Source: Podocnemis expansa
Taxonomy: Eukaryota > Chordata > Testudines > Podocnemididae
Assembly (NCBI GenBank): GCA_007922195.1
Contig: ML682231.1
Span: 353,948 to 417,947 of the forward strand
Length of the DNA: 64,000 bases
Direction of reading: 5' to 3'
How positions within the stretch are numbered: position 1 is the first letter of the stretch; every line of letters begins with the position of its first letter. Below the pieces are notes generated by a model that saw only the letters and a list, made by a program, of their open reading frames with translations, made no database searches and was not told the DNA's origin. The position numbers and the translations under genes were made by a program. This document shows positions 46,460 to 56,204 of this stretch, piece after piece.

Positions 46460-47626
46460 GTGGCTTTACTTACTACAACCTTTGAAGCATATGATCATTC
46501 GGCAGCTTCCTGGCAGACATATACAGCCCGATTTCAAAATTTTGTAATAGCAAACAACATAACTGATGAGAAGGTACCAGTTTTCCTAACGGTCACTGGA
46601 GTTAAGATTTATAATTTGCTATGTGATTTGCTTTATCTGGAGAAGCCAGAGCAGAAACCTTATGGGGACCTAGTGGAAGTTCTGGGAGCACATTTTTCCC
46701 CAAAGCCACTAGTAACTGCCGAGAGGTACAGGTTCTACCAAAGGAACCAAGAGGAGGGTGAATCAGTTGTACAATTTGTAGCAGCTCTGTGGAAGCTGGC
46801 AGCACAATGTGACTTCAAGAACATGTTAGAGGAAATTCAGCATGACAGGCTGGTGTGCGGCCTGCACAGTGAATCAACACGAAAATGCCTATTGACTGAA
46901 GGTCAACTCACCTTGCAGAAGGCTGTGGAAATTGCAGTCTCCATGGAACGCGTCACCCAAGACATGCAACAGATCGGGGTTAGTGTCCATAAAGTATTCC
47001 TACAACCCGCCCCCAGGGCACCGGGGAGACAAGAATGTTACCGGCGTGGGAAGCAGGACCACCTTGCATCTGAGTGCCAGTTTAAGGAACTACTGTATCA
47101 ACAATGTGGTAAGAGAGGGCACATTGAACGTGCCTGCAAACAAAGGAAGGGTGAGCCAAACAGAAGAGGCAGACCTGAGAAAAATGGGCCATTGGTTTGG
47201 CAGACTAAGAGTGAAATTCTGCATGCAGTAGAGCAGAATACAGGTGATCATAGTGACACCCAATTGGAAGATGAAGATTCCCTCCATGTTTTGTCTATAA
47301 CAGCTGGCCCACGTAAATTCTGGGTAACACCTGTGTTGGAAGGCAAACCTACACGCATGGAACTGGACACTGGCGCAGCAGTTTCATTAGTTTCTAACAT
47401 TGTGTATGAGAAGGACTTTAGACATCTGCCACTTAAGCCAACAGTAGTCTTTATGAAGACATATACTGGGGAGACAGTTCCCCTGTTGGGTACTATTGAT
47501 GTGAAAGTAGAACTCAATGGACAGATCATAAAGCTACCACTGTTTGTGGTAAAGGGGAATTACCTAGCCCTAATGGGAAGATCTTGGATCAGGAAAATCC
47601 AACTCGGTCACAAGTGCATCAATTGA
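46460..47626 (+). pseudogene. Gypsy Gag and protease reading frame
   Basis: A 388-codon frame. Residues 1-190 are a Gag capsid-type region (SWQTYTARFQNFVIANNI, then FVAALWKLAAQCDF). Residues 193-227 hold two CCHC zinc knuckles, each missing one cysteine: the first has Arg for the second Cys (CYRRG...HLASEC) and the second has Tyr for the first Cys (YQQCGKRGHIERAC). Near residue 303, MELDTGAAVSLVS is the aspartic protease active site (D-T-G). The frame ends at the point where the reverse transcriptase should continue, and the overlap at 47584-47626 in the next frame shows a one-step frameshift. This could be damage or a programmed shift; damage is likelier because the join falls in the conserved protease-RT linker. 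Confidence 0.88.
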
Positions 47627-48822
47627 CTAAAGAAGAAATGAATCTAGCAGCGGTACTAACGAAACATGCTGCTGTTTTCGGTGAAGACTTAGGCAGTATG
47701 AAGGGAATCACTGTGAAATTAAATATAAAGCCTGATTGCCAACCGAAATGTTTGAAGGCCAGGATGGTGCCATTTGCCATCAGACCCAAGGTGGAAGAAA
47801 ACTTGGAGCGGTTAGTCAAAAAAGGAGTCTTGGTGCCAGTTACTCACAGCCAGTGGGCGACACCCATTGTCCCAATAGTGAAGAAGGATGGCTCCATTCG
47901 GATTTGTGGAGATTTCAAGGTCACTGTCAACCCAGTGTTATGTGCAGAACAATATCCTCTTCCCTGCATTGAGGACATCTTTGCAGGTTTGGCTGGAGGA
48001 CAAAAATTTAGCAAGATTGATTTGAGTCAAGCATACTTACAGATGCACGTTGAAGAAGAATCTCAAGAATTGTTGACAATTGTAACACATAAGGGGTTGC
48101 ACAGATACTGTCGTTTACCTTTCAACATTACTTCAGCCCCAGCTTTGTTCCAAAGGGCAATGGATCAGATTTTGAGTGGTTTATCAGGAGTACAGTGCTA
48201 TCTGGATGACATCCTGGTCACGGGCAAAAATGAGGAGGAACACCTTATGAACTTGGAAGCTACTCTGCAAAGACTGGAAGAGCATGGTCTACGTGTTCAC
48301 AGAGACAAATGTAAGTTTTTCCAGCCCTCAGTTGAATATTTAGGACATATAATTGATGCTGATGGTCTTCATAAGTCTCCAGCCAAGGTTAAGGCTATTG
48401 TGGATGCTCCGCTACCTCAGAACGTAAGCCAACTTCACTCTTTTTTAGGCTTACTAAACTATTATGGCAAGTTTATTCCACAATTAGCGACGCTCCTGAA
48501 ACCCCTACATGAGCTTCTGGGGCCGAAAAAGGCCTGGAACTGGACTGAAGCCTGTGATGTTGCATTTAATGAAGCTAAACGCTCACTGGTAAACTCTAAG
48601 GTTCTGACACATTTTGACCCATCCTTGCCCCTACAGTTGGCTTGTGATGCCTCCCCATATGGAGTTGGGGCTGTATTGTCACATATTATGCCTTCTGGTA
48701 AAAAGAGGCCGATTGCTTTTGTTTCACGCTCCTTGACTAAGGCAGAAACTAATTATGCCCAAATTGAACGCGAAGCACTGGGCATTGTTTTTGGCATTTG
48801 GAAATTTCACCAGTACCTGTAG
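47584..48822 (+). pseudogene. Gypsy reverse transcriptase and RNase H start
   Basis: A 412-codon frame. Early residues give the RT entry region (HQLTKEEMN, then CLKARMVPFAIRPKVEENL). Motif A is FSKIDLSQAYLQMHVEEE. The catalytic YLDD lies at about residues 206-209 in VQCYLDDILVTGK. Thumb text (KVKAIVDAPLPQNVSQLHSF) precedes an RNase H domain with the first Asp in LACDASPYGVGAVL. A stop after FHQYL cuts RNase H short; its remainder is readable in broken frames up to about 49130. RT itself appears intact. Confidence 0.9.
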
Positions 48823-49139
48823 GGAAAGAAGTTCACACTTCTCACTGACCATTGACCCCTGACATCAATTTTGGGGCCACACACACAGGCATCCCACATT
48901 TGGCTGCTAGTCGGATGCAACAATGGGCATTGATACTTTCTGGATACACATAAGAAATCAAGTACAGGCAATCCTCTTTGCATTGCAATGCTGATGGCCT
49001 TTCAAGGCTACCCTTACCGGCACACCATCAGGATCTGGGACAGGAACAAATCTTTTACTTTGAACAGGTGGAAAACATACCCATCACAGCGTCTCAAGTG
49101 AAGAAAGCAACACAGGTTGACCCAGTACTCTCATGAGTT

Positions 49140-50477
49140 ATGGATTTTGTGATGCATGGAACATTCTTACCTGACTCTCAGGTCTCTCCTGACCTCTGCC
49201 CCTATGTGTCTAGGAGGACAGAGTTATCGACCCAATCCAGGTGTTTGTTGTGGGGTATGCGTGTCATTATCCCACCTTCATTAAGACCATGTTTGTTAGA
49301 ACAGCTCCATTCAAGTCACTGCAGCATAGTGCGCATGAAAGAAATTGCACGGAGCTATTTCTGGTGGCCGGGCTTAGACAAGGCCATTGAAGAAACAGCT
49401 AGAGCTTGTACCTCATGCCAGAGTGTCTGGAATGCACCTCAGTTGGCACCTCTTCACCCATGGGATTGGCCCGAAAGGCCATGGCAACGTATCCATGTTG
49501 ATTTTACTGGCCCATTTGAAGGATGTATGTTTTTAATTGCTGTGGATGCCCATTCAAAATGGCCAGAAGTCTTGGTAATGCAGTCCACTACTACGGAAGC
49601 CACTATTCAGACCCTGCGTGGCTTTTTTAGTCATTACGGTCTTCCAGAACAGCTGGTGAGTGACAATGGACCACAATTCGTTTCTCAGAATTTTAAAACT
49701 TTTATGAAGGCCAATGGAATACATCACATCAGGTCAGCACCGTATCATCCTTCCACTAATGGACTTGCTGAAAGGTTTGTACAGACTATGAAGCAAGCTC
49801 TAAAATCTGCAAAGGGACGTTCACCTCTTCATAAGTGTCTGGACAACTTCTTGTTGTCCTACATAAACACTCCACAGGCTACAACTAAGGCATCTCCAGC
49901 TTTTCTTATGATGGGACGGCAGTTGCGCTCTTGCTTTGATTTGTTAAAACCACGAGACACACGGCAAGTGGTTCAATGCCAACAGCAGGACCAGGTCAGC
50001 AGACATTTACCAAGAACAAAGGGCCGCACCTTCAGTATTGGACAGCCTGTTCTCGCTCGAAACTATCCTTCAGGAGCTAAATGGGTTCCAGCAATGGTCA
50101 TTGCCCAGACAGGACCTGTTTCCTACTCTCTCCAGACAGCGAGTGGCCTAGTTTGGCGACGGCATGTAGATCAGCTGCTTCTCTGTCATATCCACCCAGA
50201 AGATGCATCTCCAGCAGACATATCTGACTTCACCCTTACTGATGATACAACATCACAGCATGAAACTACTATTTCTGTGTCTCCTGCTCCAGCCACCCCT
50301 TCAACACCTTCAGCCTCCCCGGACCAACTGGCCACAACATCCTCTCCGGTTCTGGCTACTTCCCCAGTACCTGTGATCCCACCACCACCACCACCACCAC
50401 CTTGTGGGGTGGGCGCACCAGAAGTTCGCCATAATCCACCTCTCGACAGAAGGCCTCCTAATTGGCTGGATCTTTAG
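49140..50477 (+). pseudogene. Gypsy integrase
   Basis: A 445-codon frame beginning in the tether after RNase H; the ATG is internal to the polyprotein. The HHCC zinc motif is His57, His60, Cys90, Cys93. The catalytic triad is Asp121 (HVDFTGPF), Asp175 (LVSDNGPQF) and Glu211 (NGLAERFVQ), with 35 residues between the last two. A GPY/F-type C-terminal module follows (IGQPVLARNYPSGAKW, TGPVSYSLQT), then a Pro/Ser/Thr-rich tail with a run of prolines encoded by a CCA repeat at about 50383-50402. This domain is the best preserved part of the element. Confidence 0.92.
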
Positions 50478-50510
50478 CTAGTAGTGACCCCCTCTTCATG
50501 GGGCAGCTCG

Positions 50511-50599
50511 CTCTCAGTTCTCTTTCAATAAAGACTTCTTATACAGCTCTGAATATGCTGTCCTCCTTATTGGATTATAATCTCCCTTAAAACCCTACA
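50511..50599 (+). repeat. Gypsy 3' LTR, truncated at its 5' side
   Basis: It matches 46083-46171 with one difference. The preceding 30-50 bases (around CTTCATGGGGCAGCTCG) do not match the 5' LTR. Confidence 0.9.
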
Positions 50600-50605
50600 C
50601 TTTGA

Positions 50606-51289
50606 AATATCAAACTCCCAAAAAAGCTGGATGCCCCATGATCTCAGGTATTGACACTCTTACCACCAGCCTATCTGGCTATATGGACTCCCTCCTCAGA
50701 CCCTATGTTATCAACAACCCTAGCTATCTTCAAGACACCACGAACTTCCTGAGGAAAATACAGTCCATTGGTGAGCTTCCAGAAAACACCATTCTGGCCA
50801 TTATGGATGTAGAAACTCTTTACACGAACATCCCACACAAAGATGGATTACAAGCTATTAGAAGAACCATTCCAGATGTTGCCACAGCACAGCTTGTGAC
50901 TGAACTTTGTGATTTTGTGCTCACCCACAACCCCTTCAGATTTGAGGATAATTTATACCTCCAAGTCAGTGGCACTGCTATGGGCACCTGCATGGCCCCA
51001 CAATATGCCAACATCTTTACAGGCGACTTAGAACAATGTTTCCTCAAGTCTCATCTCAAAACACCTTTTCTTTACCTACGCTACATTGATGACATCTTCA
51101 TCATCTGGACACATGGCAGGGATGCTCTTGAAGATTTTCACAGAGATTTCAACAATTTCCACTCCACAATCAAATTGAGCCTGGAACACTCCACACAGGA
51201 GATCCACTTTCTCAACGCTACAGTACAAATCAGGGATAGACACATCACCACCACCTTGTACCGAAAACCCACTGATCGGTATAGTTACC
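50606..51289 (+). pseudogene. Penelope reverse transcriptase
   Basis: About 228 codons of RT. CPMISGIDTLTTSLSGYMD is the finger text, IMDVETLYTNIPH is motif A with its catalytic Asp, QVSGTAMGTCMAPQYANIF is motif B, and YIDDIFIIW is the catalytic motif C. HFLNATVQI and TTTLYRKPTDRYSY follow. It lacks the upstream region starting with the IYLLPKIHK-type text, so it is 5'-truncated at the LTR junction. It is stopped by the insertion just after SY; the reading resumes at 52785 with HPSSFHPKHT. Confidence 0.9.
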
Positions 51290-51291
51290 CA

Positions 51292-52782
51292 CCGTATATA
51301 CTCAGGTATAAGCCAATCCGGGCACAAGCCGACCCCCCAATTCTGAGCCCAAAAAAGAAGCTAAAATTGGTGACCCAGGTATAAGCCGAGGTCCCCTTTT
51401 GGCCTTGGCTCCTAACCCCCCAACCCACTGCTGCTGGCTTCCTCTGGAGTTTCTGACAGCTTCCCCACCCCAAAATCTCTGCTGCTGCTTTTCCCTTGCC
51501 CTCCTGCTCTGCCCTTTCCTCACTTCCGTCACCCCTGCTGCCCCCTGCTCTGCCCTTTCCTCACTGCTACACCCCTGCTCACTTCTCAGTTTCCTGCTGC
51601 TATCCCCTGCGCCACCCTTCCTTCACTGTTGCCCCCCTGCTCCCACCTACTCTGCCCTTTCCTCACTGCTGTCACCCATGCTGTCCCCCCCACTGCTGCC
51701 CCCTGCTCAATTCTCATTTATCTCACTGCTGCCCCTTGCTATGCCCTTTCCTCACTGTTGCCCCCTTGCTCCCACCTTCTCTGCCCTTTCCTCACCTCCG
51801 TCACCCCTGCTGCCCTCTGCTCTACCCTTTCCTCACTGCTACCCTCCCTGGTCACTTCTCAGTTTCCTGCTGTTGCCCCCCTGCTCCTCCTGCTGCCCCT
51901 TGCTCTGACCTTCCCTCACTGCTGCCCCCTGTTCTGCCCCTTTCTCACTGCTGCTCTCTGCTCCTCCTGCTGCCCCCTCCTCACTGCCACCCCCTACTCC
52001 ACCCTTCCCTCACTGCTACCTGCTGCTGCCCCCTGCTCTGCCTCTTCCCTCACTGCTTCCCCCCCTGCTACCCCTCTGCTCTGCCCTTTCCTCACTGCTG
52101 CCCCCCTTCTCTGCCCCTTCCACACTGCTGCCCCCCTGCTCCTCTTGCTGCCCCCTGGCCCTTCACTGCTGCCCCCTACTCCCTTCTCAGTGCCCTGCTG
52201 TTGCTCCCCTGTTCCCCAACACCCATTCTACCCCTTTTCCTGTCACCCTCCAACCCCTGCTGCTGCTCTTCCCAACCTGCCAGCCCCCCCCCAAATCCCC
52301 AGTCCCTGTGGCTACTTCCCTGTGCTCCCCAAAAACCCTGGGTCCTCCTGCCACTTTACCTGGATTCCTCGACCCCCCCCAAATGCCCGAGCCCTGCCTC
52401 CCCTTCCCTGATCTCCCTGATCCCTCCCCTAAACCCTCCTGGCTGTCCCATCACTTTCCCCAACAACCCGACCCCCTCCCCAATCCCCAGTCCCTGCTGC
52501 CGCTTCCCTGGCCTCCCAGAATCAATGTCCAGGCTAACCCCTCCTCCCAGACCCCCCTTACTTGGCCACTCCAGACGCTGGGGTCTCTTCCTTACTCCAG
52601 CCCCTGCCCCCGCCGACTGCCCAAGATGGCCACCTGGCAATACTGGGGCTCCGGCCTGCCGCATGGTCAGGAAAACTGCTGGCTGGGGCTGTCTACTATA
52701 TTCTCTTGAGGATAAGCCAAAAGCCTGTTTTGAATCCAATTTTCAGGCACAAAATTCTCAGCTTATACGCGACGATATACGG
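51292..52782. mobile_element. TA-flanked Tc1/mariner-like MITE carrying a minisatellite
   Basis: The left end is CCGTATATACTCAGGTATAA. The right end is the inverse of CCGTATATCGTCGCGTATAA. TA follows on the right (52783-52784), and the left copy reads CA (51290-51291), one transition away. The Penelope reading frame resumes exactly after the right end, which fixes the limits. Between the short terminal parts lies more than 1 kb of pyrimidine-rich repeats. There is no transposase. Confidence 0.85.
51480..52560. repeat. Pyrimidine-rich minisatellite
   Basis: Imperfect tandem units built from CTGCTGCCCCCTGCTC and CTGCCCTTTCCTCACTGC. Units vary between about 30 and 65 bases and are clearest at 51540-52200, grading into CCCC-rich text to about 52560. 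The plus strand is nearly purine-free for long stretches. Long open frames in two or three registers (for example 51496-52848) result from this composition. Confidence 0.88.
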
Positions 52783-52784
52783 TA

Positions 52785-53490
52785 CATCCTTCGAGCTTCC
52801 ATCCTAAACACACCACCCGATCCATTGTCTACTACAGCCAAGCCCTAACATATAACCGCATCTGCTCGGGTCCCTCAGACAGAGACAGACATCTTGAGGA
52901 TCTCTATCAAGCATTCTTGATACTACAGTACCCACCTGGGGAAGTAAGAAAACAAATTGACAAAGTTAAATGGGTACCCCAAAGTCATCTACTACAGGAG
53001 AGGCCCAAGAAATAAAACAGCAGAACACCACTAGGCACCACATACAACTCTCAAGTCAGACCTCTGCAACAGATCAGTAAGGACCTACAGCCTATTCTAA
53101 AAGATGATCCCTCACTCTCTCAAGCCTTGGGAGACAGACCTCTTTTTGCCTACAGACAACCACCCAATCTTAAACAGATACTCACCAGCAACTACAGATC
53201 TAACAACAAGAACATTAAAGCAGGCACACACCCCTGCAACAAACCACGCTTCCAAGTCTGCCCACATATCTGCACAATAGATACCATCATAGGTCCTAAT
53301 CAACCCTGCTACTCCATCAAAAGCTCATTTACCTGCTCATCTACTAATGTGATCTATGCCATCATGTGCCAGAAATGCCCCAACACCTTATACATTGGAC
53401 AAACAGGACAATCCCTGCGCAAAAGAATAAATGAACACAGAGCTGATACCAGAAATCACAAAAAAACAGTTGCTGAGCACTTCCATCGGT
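52785..53490 (+). pseudogene. Penelope RT C-terminus and GIY-YIG endonuclease
   Basis: 52785-52970 continues the RT C-terminal text (SSFHPKHTTRSIVYSQAL, then SDRDRHLEDL). At 53127-53480, NKNIKAGTHPCNKPRF, the Cys-rich CSSTNVIYAIMCQKCPNTL and LYIGQTGQSLRKRINEH give the linker and GIY-YIG nuclease core, where YAIM and YIG stand for the two halves of the motif and Arg/His of RKRINEHR are the usual catalytic-side residues. Stops and shifts occur between 52990 and 53127. The open frame ends in an inverted block after HKKTVAEHFH. Confidence 0.85.
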
Positions 53491-54003
53491 TCTGGTGGTG
53501 TTTCTGTCTTTATGTTTCTGTGCTGTCTTAGGGAGTTTCTTGTGTAGGCGTTGTAATTCCTTTCGGTATTCCTCAGTGGGGTCAGAGGAAAGTGGTGTGC
53601 AGAATGTTGTGTTGGAGAGTTGTTTATAAGCCTCACGGTCATAATCCAATTTATTCATGACGACAATGGCACCTCCTTTGTCAGCTTCCTTAATGATAAT
53701 GTCAGAGTTGTTTTTGAGGCTGTGGATGGCATTGCATTCTGAAGGGCTGAGGTTATGATGTAAAGGATGAAGTTTGTCCACAATTTCAGCCTTGGCACGG
53801 TGGCGGAAACAATTAATGTAGAAGTCAAGTCTCTTATTTCGACCCTCCAGAGGAGTCCATGAAGAATGTTTCTTCTTGTAGTGCTTGGAGGAAGGTATCT
53901 GTGTGTCAGTGCATTGATCTGTGGTGTTATGGAAATATTCTTTGAGTCTTAGGTGGCGAAAGTAGGCCTCTAGGTCACCACAGAATTTTATCTTGTGTGT
54001 GGC
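53491..54003 (-). pseudogene. Penelope upstream region, inverted
   Basis: On the minus strand the text reads LKEYFHNTTDQ, then SSWTPLEGRNKRLDFYI, then NNSDIIIKEADKGGAIVV and YDREAYKQLSNTTF. That is the conserved region just upstream of the RT fingers in Penelope-like elements (IIIK.ADKGGAIVVMN). It lies in opposite orientation between two plus-strand copies of the GIY-YIG region. It ends at about residue DPTEEYRKELQRL and runs into the 53490 junction. Confidence 0.85.
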
Positions 54004-54540
54004 AGTCTATGCCATCATATGCAAGAAATGCCCCAACACCTTATACATTGGACAAACAGGATGATTGCTGCGTAAAAGGATAAATGAACACAGACCTGAT
54101 ATCAGAAATCACAGAACAAAGAAACCAGTTGCTTAGCACTTCAATCTTTCTAATCACTCGATAAATGATTTGCTAATAACTGTCGTCAGAGATGTGGCTG
54201 GGACATCAAGACTTCAAAGAGAAACAGCTGAACTCGAATTAATATGCAAGCTAAATTCTGTGAAAGCAGGACTGAATTGAGACTATAGATTCTTTTCCCA
54301 TTACAAAAGGTAATTTGACTTCAGGCTTCCCATGGTTTGAACCTAACAACTGCTCTGATTTGCTGTTACTGTATGGCCTGATCCTATGTTTTACACCCCC
54401 TTGCATTTATTTTCATTTCTTTCTGTAAGTTCACCCACCTTCAAAGCATCTGACGAAGTGGGATTTTCTCCCATGAAACCTCATGCGAAAAATAAATCTG
54501 TTAGTCTCTAAGTGCCACACGACTCCTTGTTTTTTTAAAA
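54004..54540 (+). pseudogene. Second Penelope GIY-YIG segment and 3' tail
   Basis: VYAIICKKCPNTLYIGQTG is followed by a stop and then RKRINEHRPDIRNH, repeating the core at 53352-53460 with differences. It then continues through ISRL-type text (AGTSRLQRETAELELICKL) to the non-coding tail at 54440-54536. A stop in the GIY-YIG core makes this copy inactive. Confidence 0.83.
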
Positions 54541-54544
54541 AAAT

Positions 54545-54960
54545 AAAAGACAGGCTCACCCTTCTATTTTGCATGAACAAGACGGGCAGTCACAAGCTGA
54601 CACTGCTTCTCATTGGTCAATTCAACAACTCTCAGTGCTTTAAGCAGCTTAGCAAAGCCAAGCTGCCAGTCATATACACCAGCAGTAAAAATACTTGGAT
54701 TACTGAGAACATTTCTGAAGAATGGGTCCACAACTCTTTTGTTCCACCTTTTCATAAACATCTCAAGAAAAAAAAAAAAAAACTTGAACATAAAGCACTG
54801 TTGCTACTTGACAATTGTCCAGCCCATCCTTCTTCTGAATTACTGGTGTCAAATGACGGACAAATCCGTGTGCTATATCTCCCATTCAGCACAACACCAA
54901 AAATCCAACCCTTGGACCAAGGCTTTATTCAAAAATTTAAAAGCAATTATTGAAGTGAGT
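54545..54960 (+). pseudogene. Tigger/pogo transposase, middle part
   Basis: It opens with KDRLTLLFCMNKTGSHKL, which directly follows the CDET..FAKLLPNK region in pogo-type transposases, so the two halves belong together. ALLLLDNCPAHPSSEL holds the second catalytic Asp and FSTTPKIQPLDQGFIQKF the third. An A-run at about 54771-54781 interrupts the text as a Lys-run insertion. The frame ends shortly after KSNY, with the next part in other frames to 55250. Confidence 0.87.
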
Positions 54961-55261
54961 TGGTCTCACAAATGATTTTGTGCAAGTCATCAAGCATTTC
55001 TGAATTCCTAAAAGAATTAAACATAATGGAAATAATTTATTTGGTGAAAAAAGTTTGGGATGGCGTAAAACAATCTATTGAAAACTGCTGAATGAAGGCT
55101 CTCAGACTCGCTTTTTCTGTTGATGGTTCTGCCAGTGAAAACCCAAAACACTGTGATTTAGAATCGGAATTCAAAGTATTAACAGAAGAAGATAACCTGT
55201 TAACAAAAACACAAACAAAAGAAGACAAAGCTAAATTTCTTTTTCAATTAATTACTTTAAA

Positions 55262-55669
55262 TTGAACACATCAGCTGAATTCATAAATGAGTGGCTAGAG
55301 CTAGCTGAAAATGGCACAACAACAGAAGATCTGACAGAAGAAGAAATAATTGCAAGTTGTGAGGCTGGGTCGGACTGTGGAAGTGATGAGGAACAGTTAC
55401 AGGACGAAGGAGTAGCTGACAGTGGTGATGAGAAATATGTTGAAAAAGCCAAAATTTCCAATTCAGAAGTGCTAAATGCTGCCGAAAACTTTGTACAACA
55501 CATGGGTGAACAAGATGTGGAGAATATCCAAATTTTAGAGCTATGTGGGATGATAGGTTTTGTGAAGAAAAAGAAAGCCAAGCACGGGAAACAGCAGAAA
55601 ATAACATCCTACTTCATAAACACTCCATCCCAGCAAGATGAACCTTCAGACTGCATAAACTTCAGATAA
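55262..55669 (+). pseudogene. Tigger/pogo transposase, acidic C-terminal tail
   Basis: An open frame of 135 codons with FINEWLELAENGTTTEDLTE, a run of Asp/Glu (DCGSDEEQLQDE) and a C-terminal KKKKAKHGKQQKITSYF. That matches the acidic linker and basic end of Tigger transposases. The preceding frame shift separates it from 54545-54960. Confidence 0.75.
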
Positions 55670-56204
55670 GAATACTTCTTAGGATTATGAATTCTGTGGA
55701 CTCAATGTGGCATCATGTACACATGTAATTTGTCATCTTTTGTAATACTGTACTATAAATATTCAAAATGGATTCCACTATATTTATTAGTATTTTCACA
55801 CATTGATATGTACAGTATTTATTTTCATCACTGTTTTCATGGTTAAATAGATATGAATTCTTAAATTTGTTTAAATAATTTATTGTTTTTTGGTGATTTC
55901 TGTGTATTTTTGCATATTTTGTGTTTTAAAAATTGGATCATGAATTAAAATTTATATTTTTAATTTTGCTAAACAAAATCAAGTTTTGGTAGCCAGGAAA
56001 GTCACATTAAGGTATACCAACTGCACTGTGTATGGATTTATTTAAAAAATACTGTACTGTATTGTATTTTAGGACCTTTCAGCATGGTCCGTTTTACATG
56101 CGGTCGCAATGGCTTGTTTCCCAACATCCGCATGTTAACCAATCCAAGCTGTACTATATAATCATTCGATACATACCACAGTTTGAAAATAGCTGATTTA
56201 GGAG

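Larger units (their letters stand above)
45987..50599 (+). mobile_element. Ty3/gypsy LTR retrotransposon
   Basis: The internal order is gag, protease, reverse transcriptase, RNase H, integrase, which is the Ty3/gypsy order. The 3' 89 bases of the two LTRs (46083-46171 and 50511-50599) differ at one position, so the insertion is recent. The 5' LTR probably begins near 45987-45991. CTTTGA occurs just before (45981-45986) and just after (50600-50605), a candidate target duplication. The text before 50511 does not match the U3 of the 5' LTR, so the 3' LTR has lost its left part together with the polypurine tract. A primer-binding-like CTGGCGACAGAGG follows the 5' LTR. There is no chromodomain and no envelope. 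Confidence 0.9.
50606..54540 (+). mobile_element. Penelope-like element, rearranged and interrupted
   Basis: The pieces are RT (50606-51289), an inserted TA-flanked element (51292-52782), the RT C-terminal and linker plus GIY-YIG endonuclease (52785-53490), an inverted block encoding the region upstream of RT (53491-54003), then a second GIY-YIG segment and the 3' tail (54004-54540). The tail text (CTTCAAAGCATCTGACGAAG, then GGGATTTTCTCCCATG) is also dispersed elsewhere in the window. The right end abuts the resumed Tigger sequence; the left end abuts the gypsy LTR. Confidence 0.85.
45119..56151 (+). mobile_element. Tigger/pogo DNA transposon, split by nested insertions
   Basis: The left end at TA (45117-45118) begins CAGCGTGGATTGG. 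The right end is CCAATCCAAGCTG followed by TA (56152-56153). These TA-flanked inverted ends bracket two halves of one pogo-type transposase: DNA-binding half and first catalytic Asp at 45432-45980, remaining catalytic region and acidic tail at about 54545-55669. Removing the inserted 8.5 kb leaves an element of roughly 2.5 kb, a normal Tigger size. It is the oldest layer of this locus. Confidence 0.88.

Noticed and set aside
51496..52848. 450-codon and overlapping 260-codon plus-strand open frames rich in Pro, Leu, Cys and Ser
   Set aside because: They come from the pyrimidine-rich minisatellite, which lacks purines and so lacks stops in several registers at once. The only sensible protein text is the Penelope frame outside the insert.
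45432..55669. Two unrelated transposase fragments rather than one split Tigger element
   Set aside because: The first half ends at NKN in the CDET region and the second begins with the directly following KDRLTLLF text, and the terminal repeats at 45119 and 56151 match with TA flanks.
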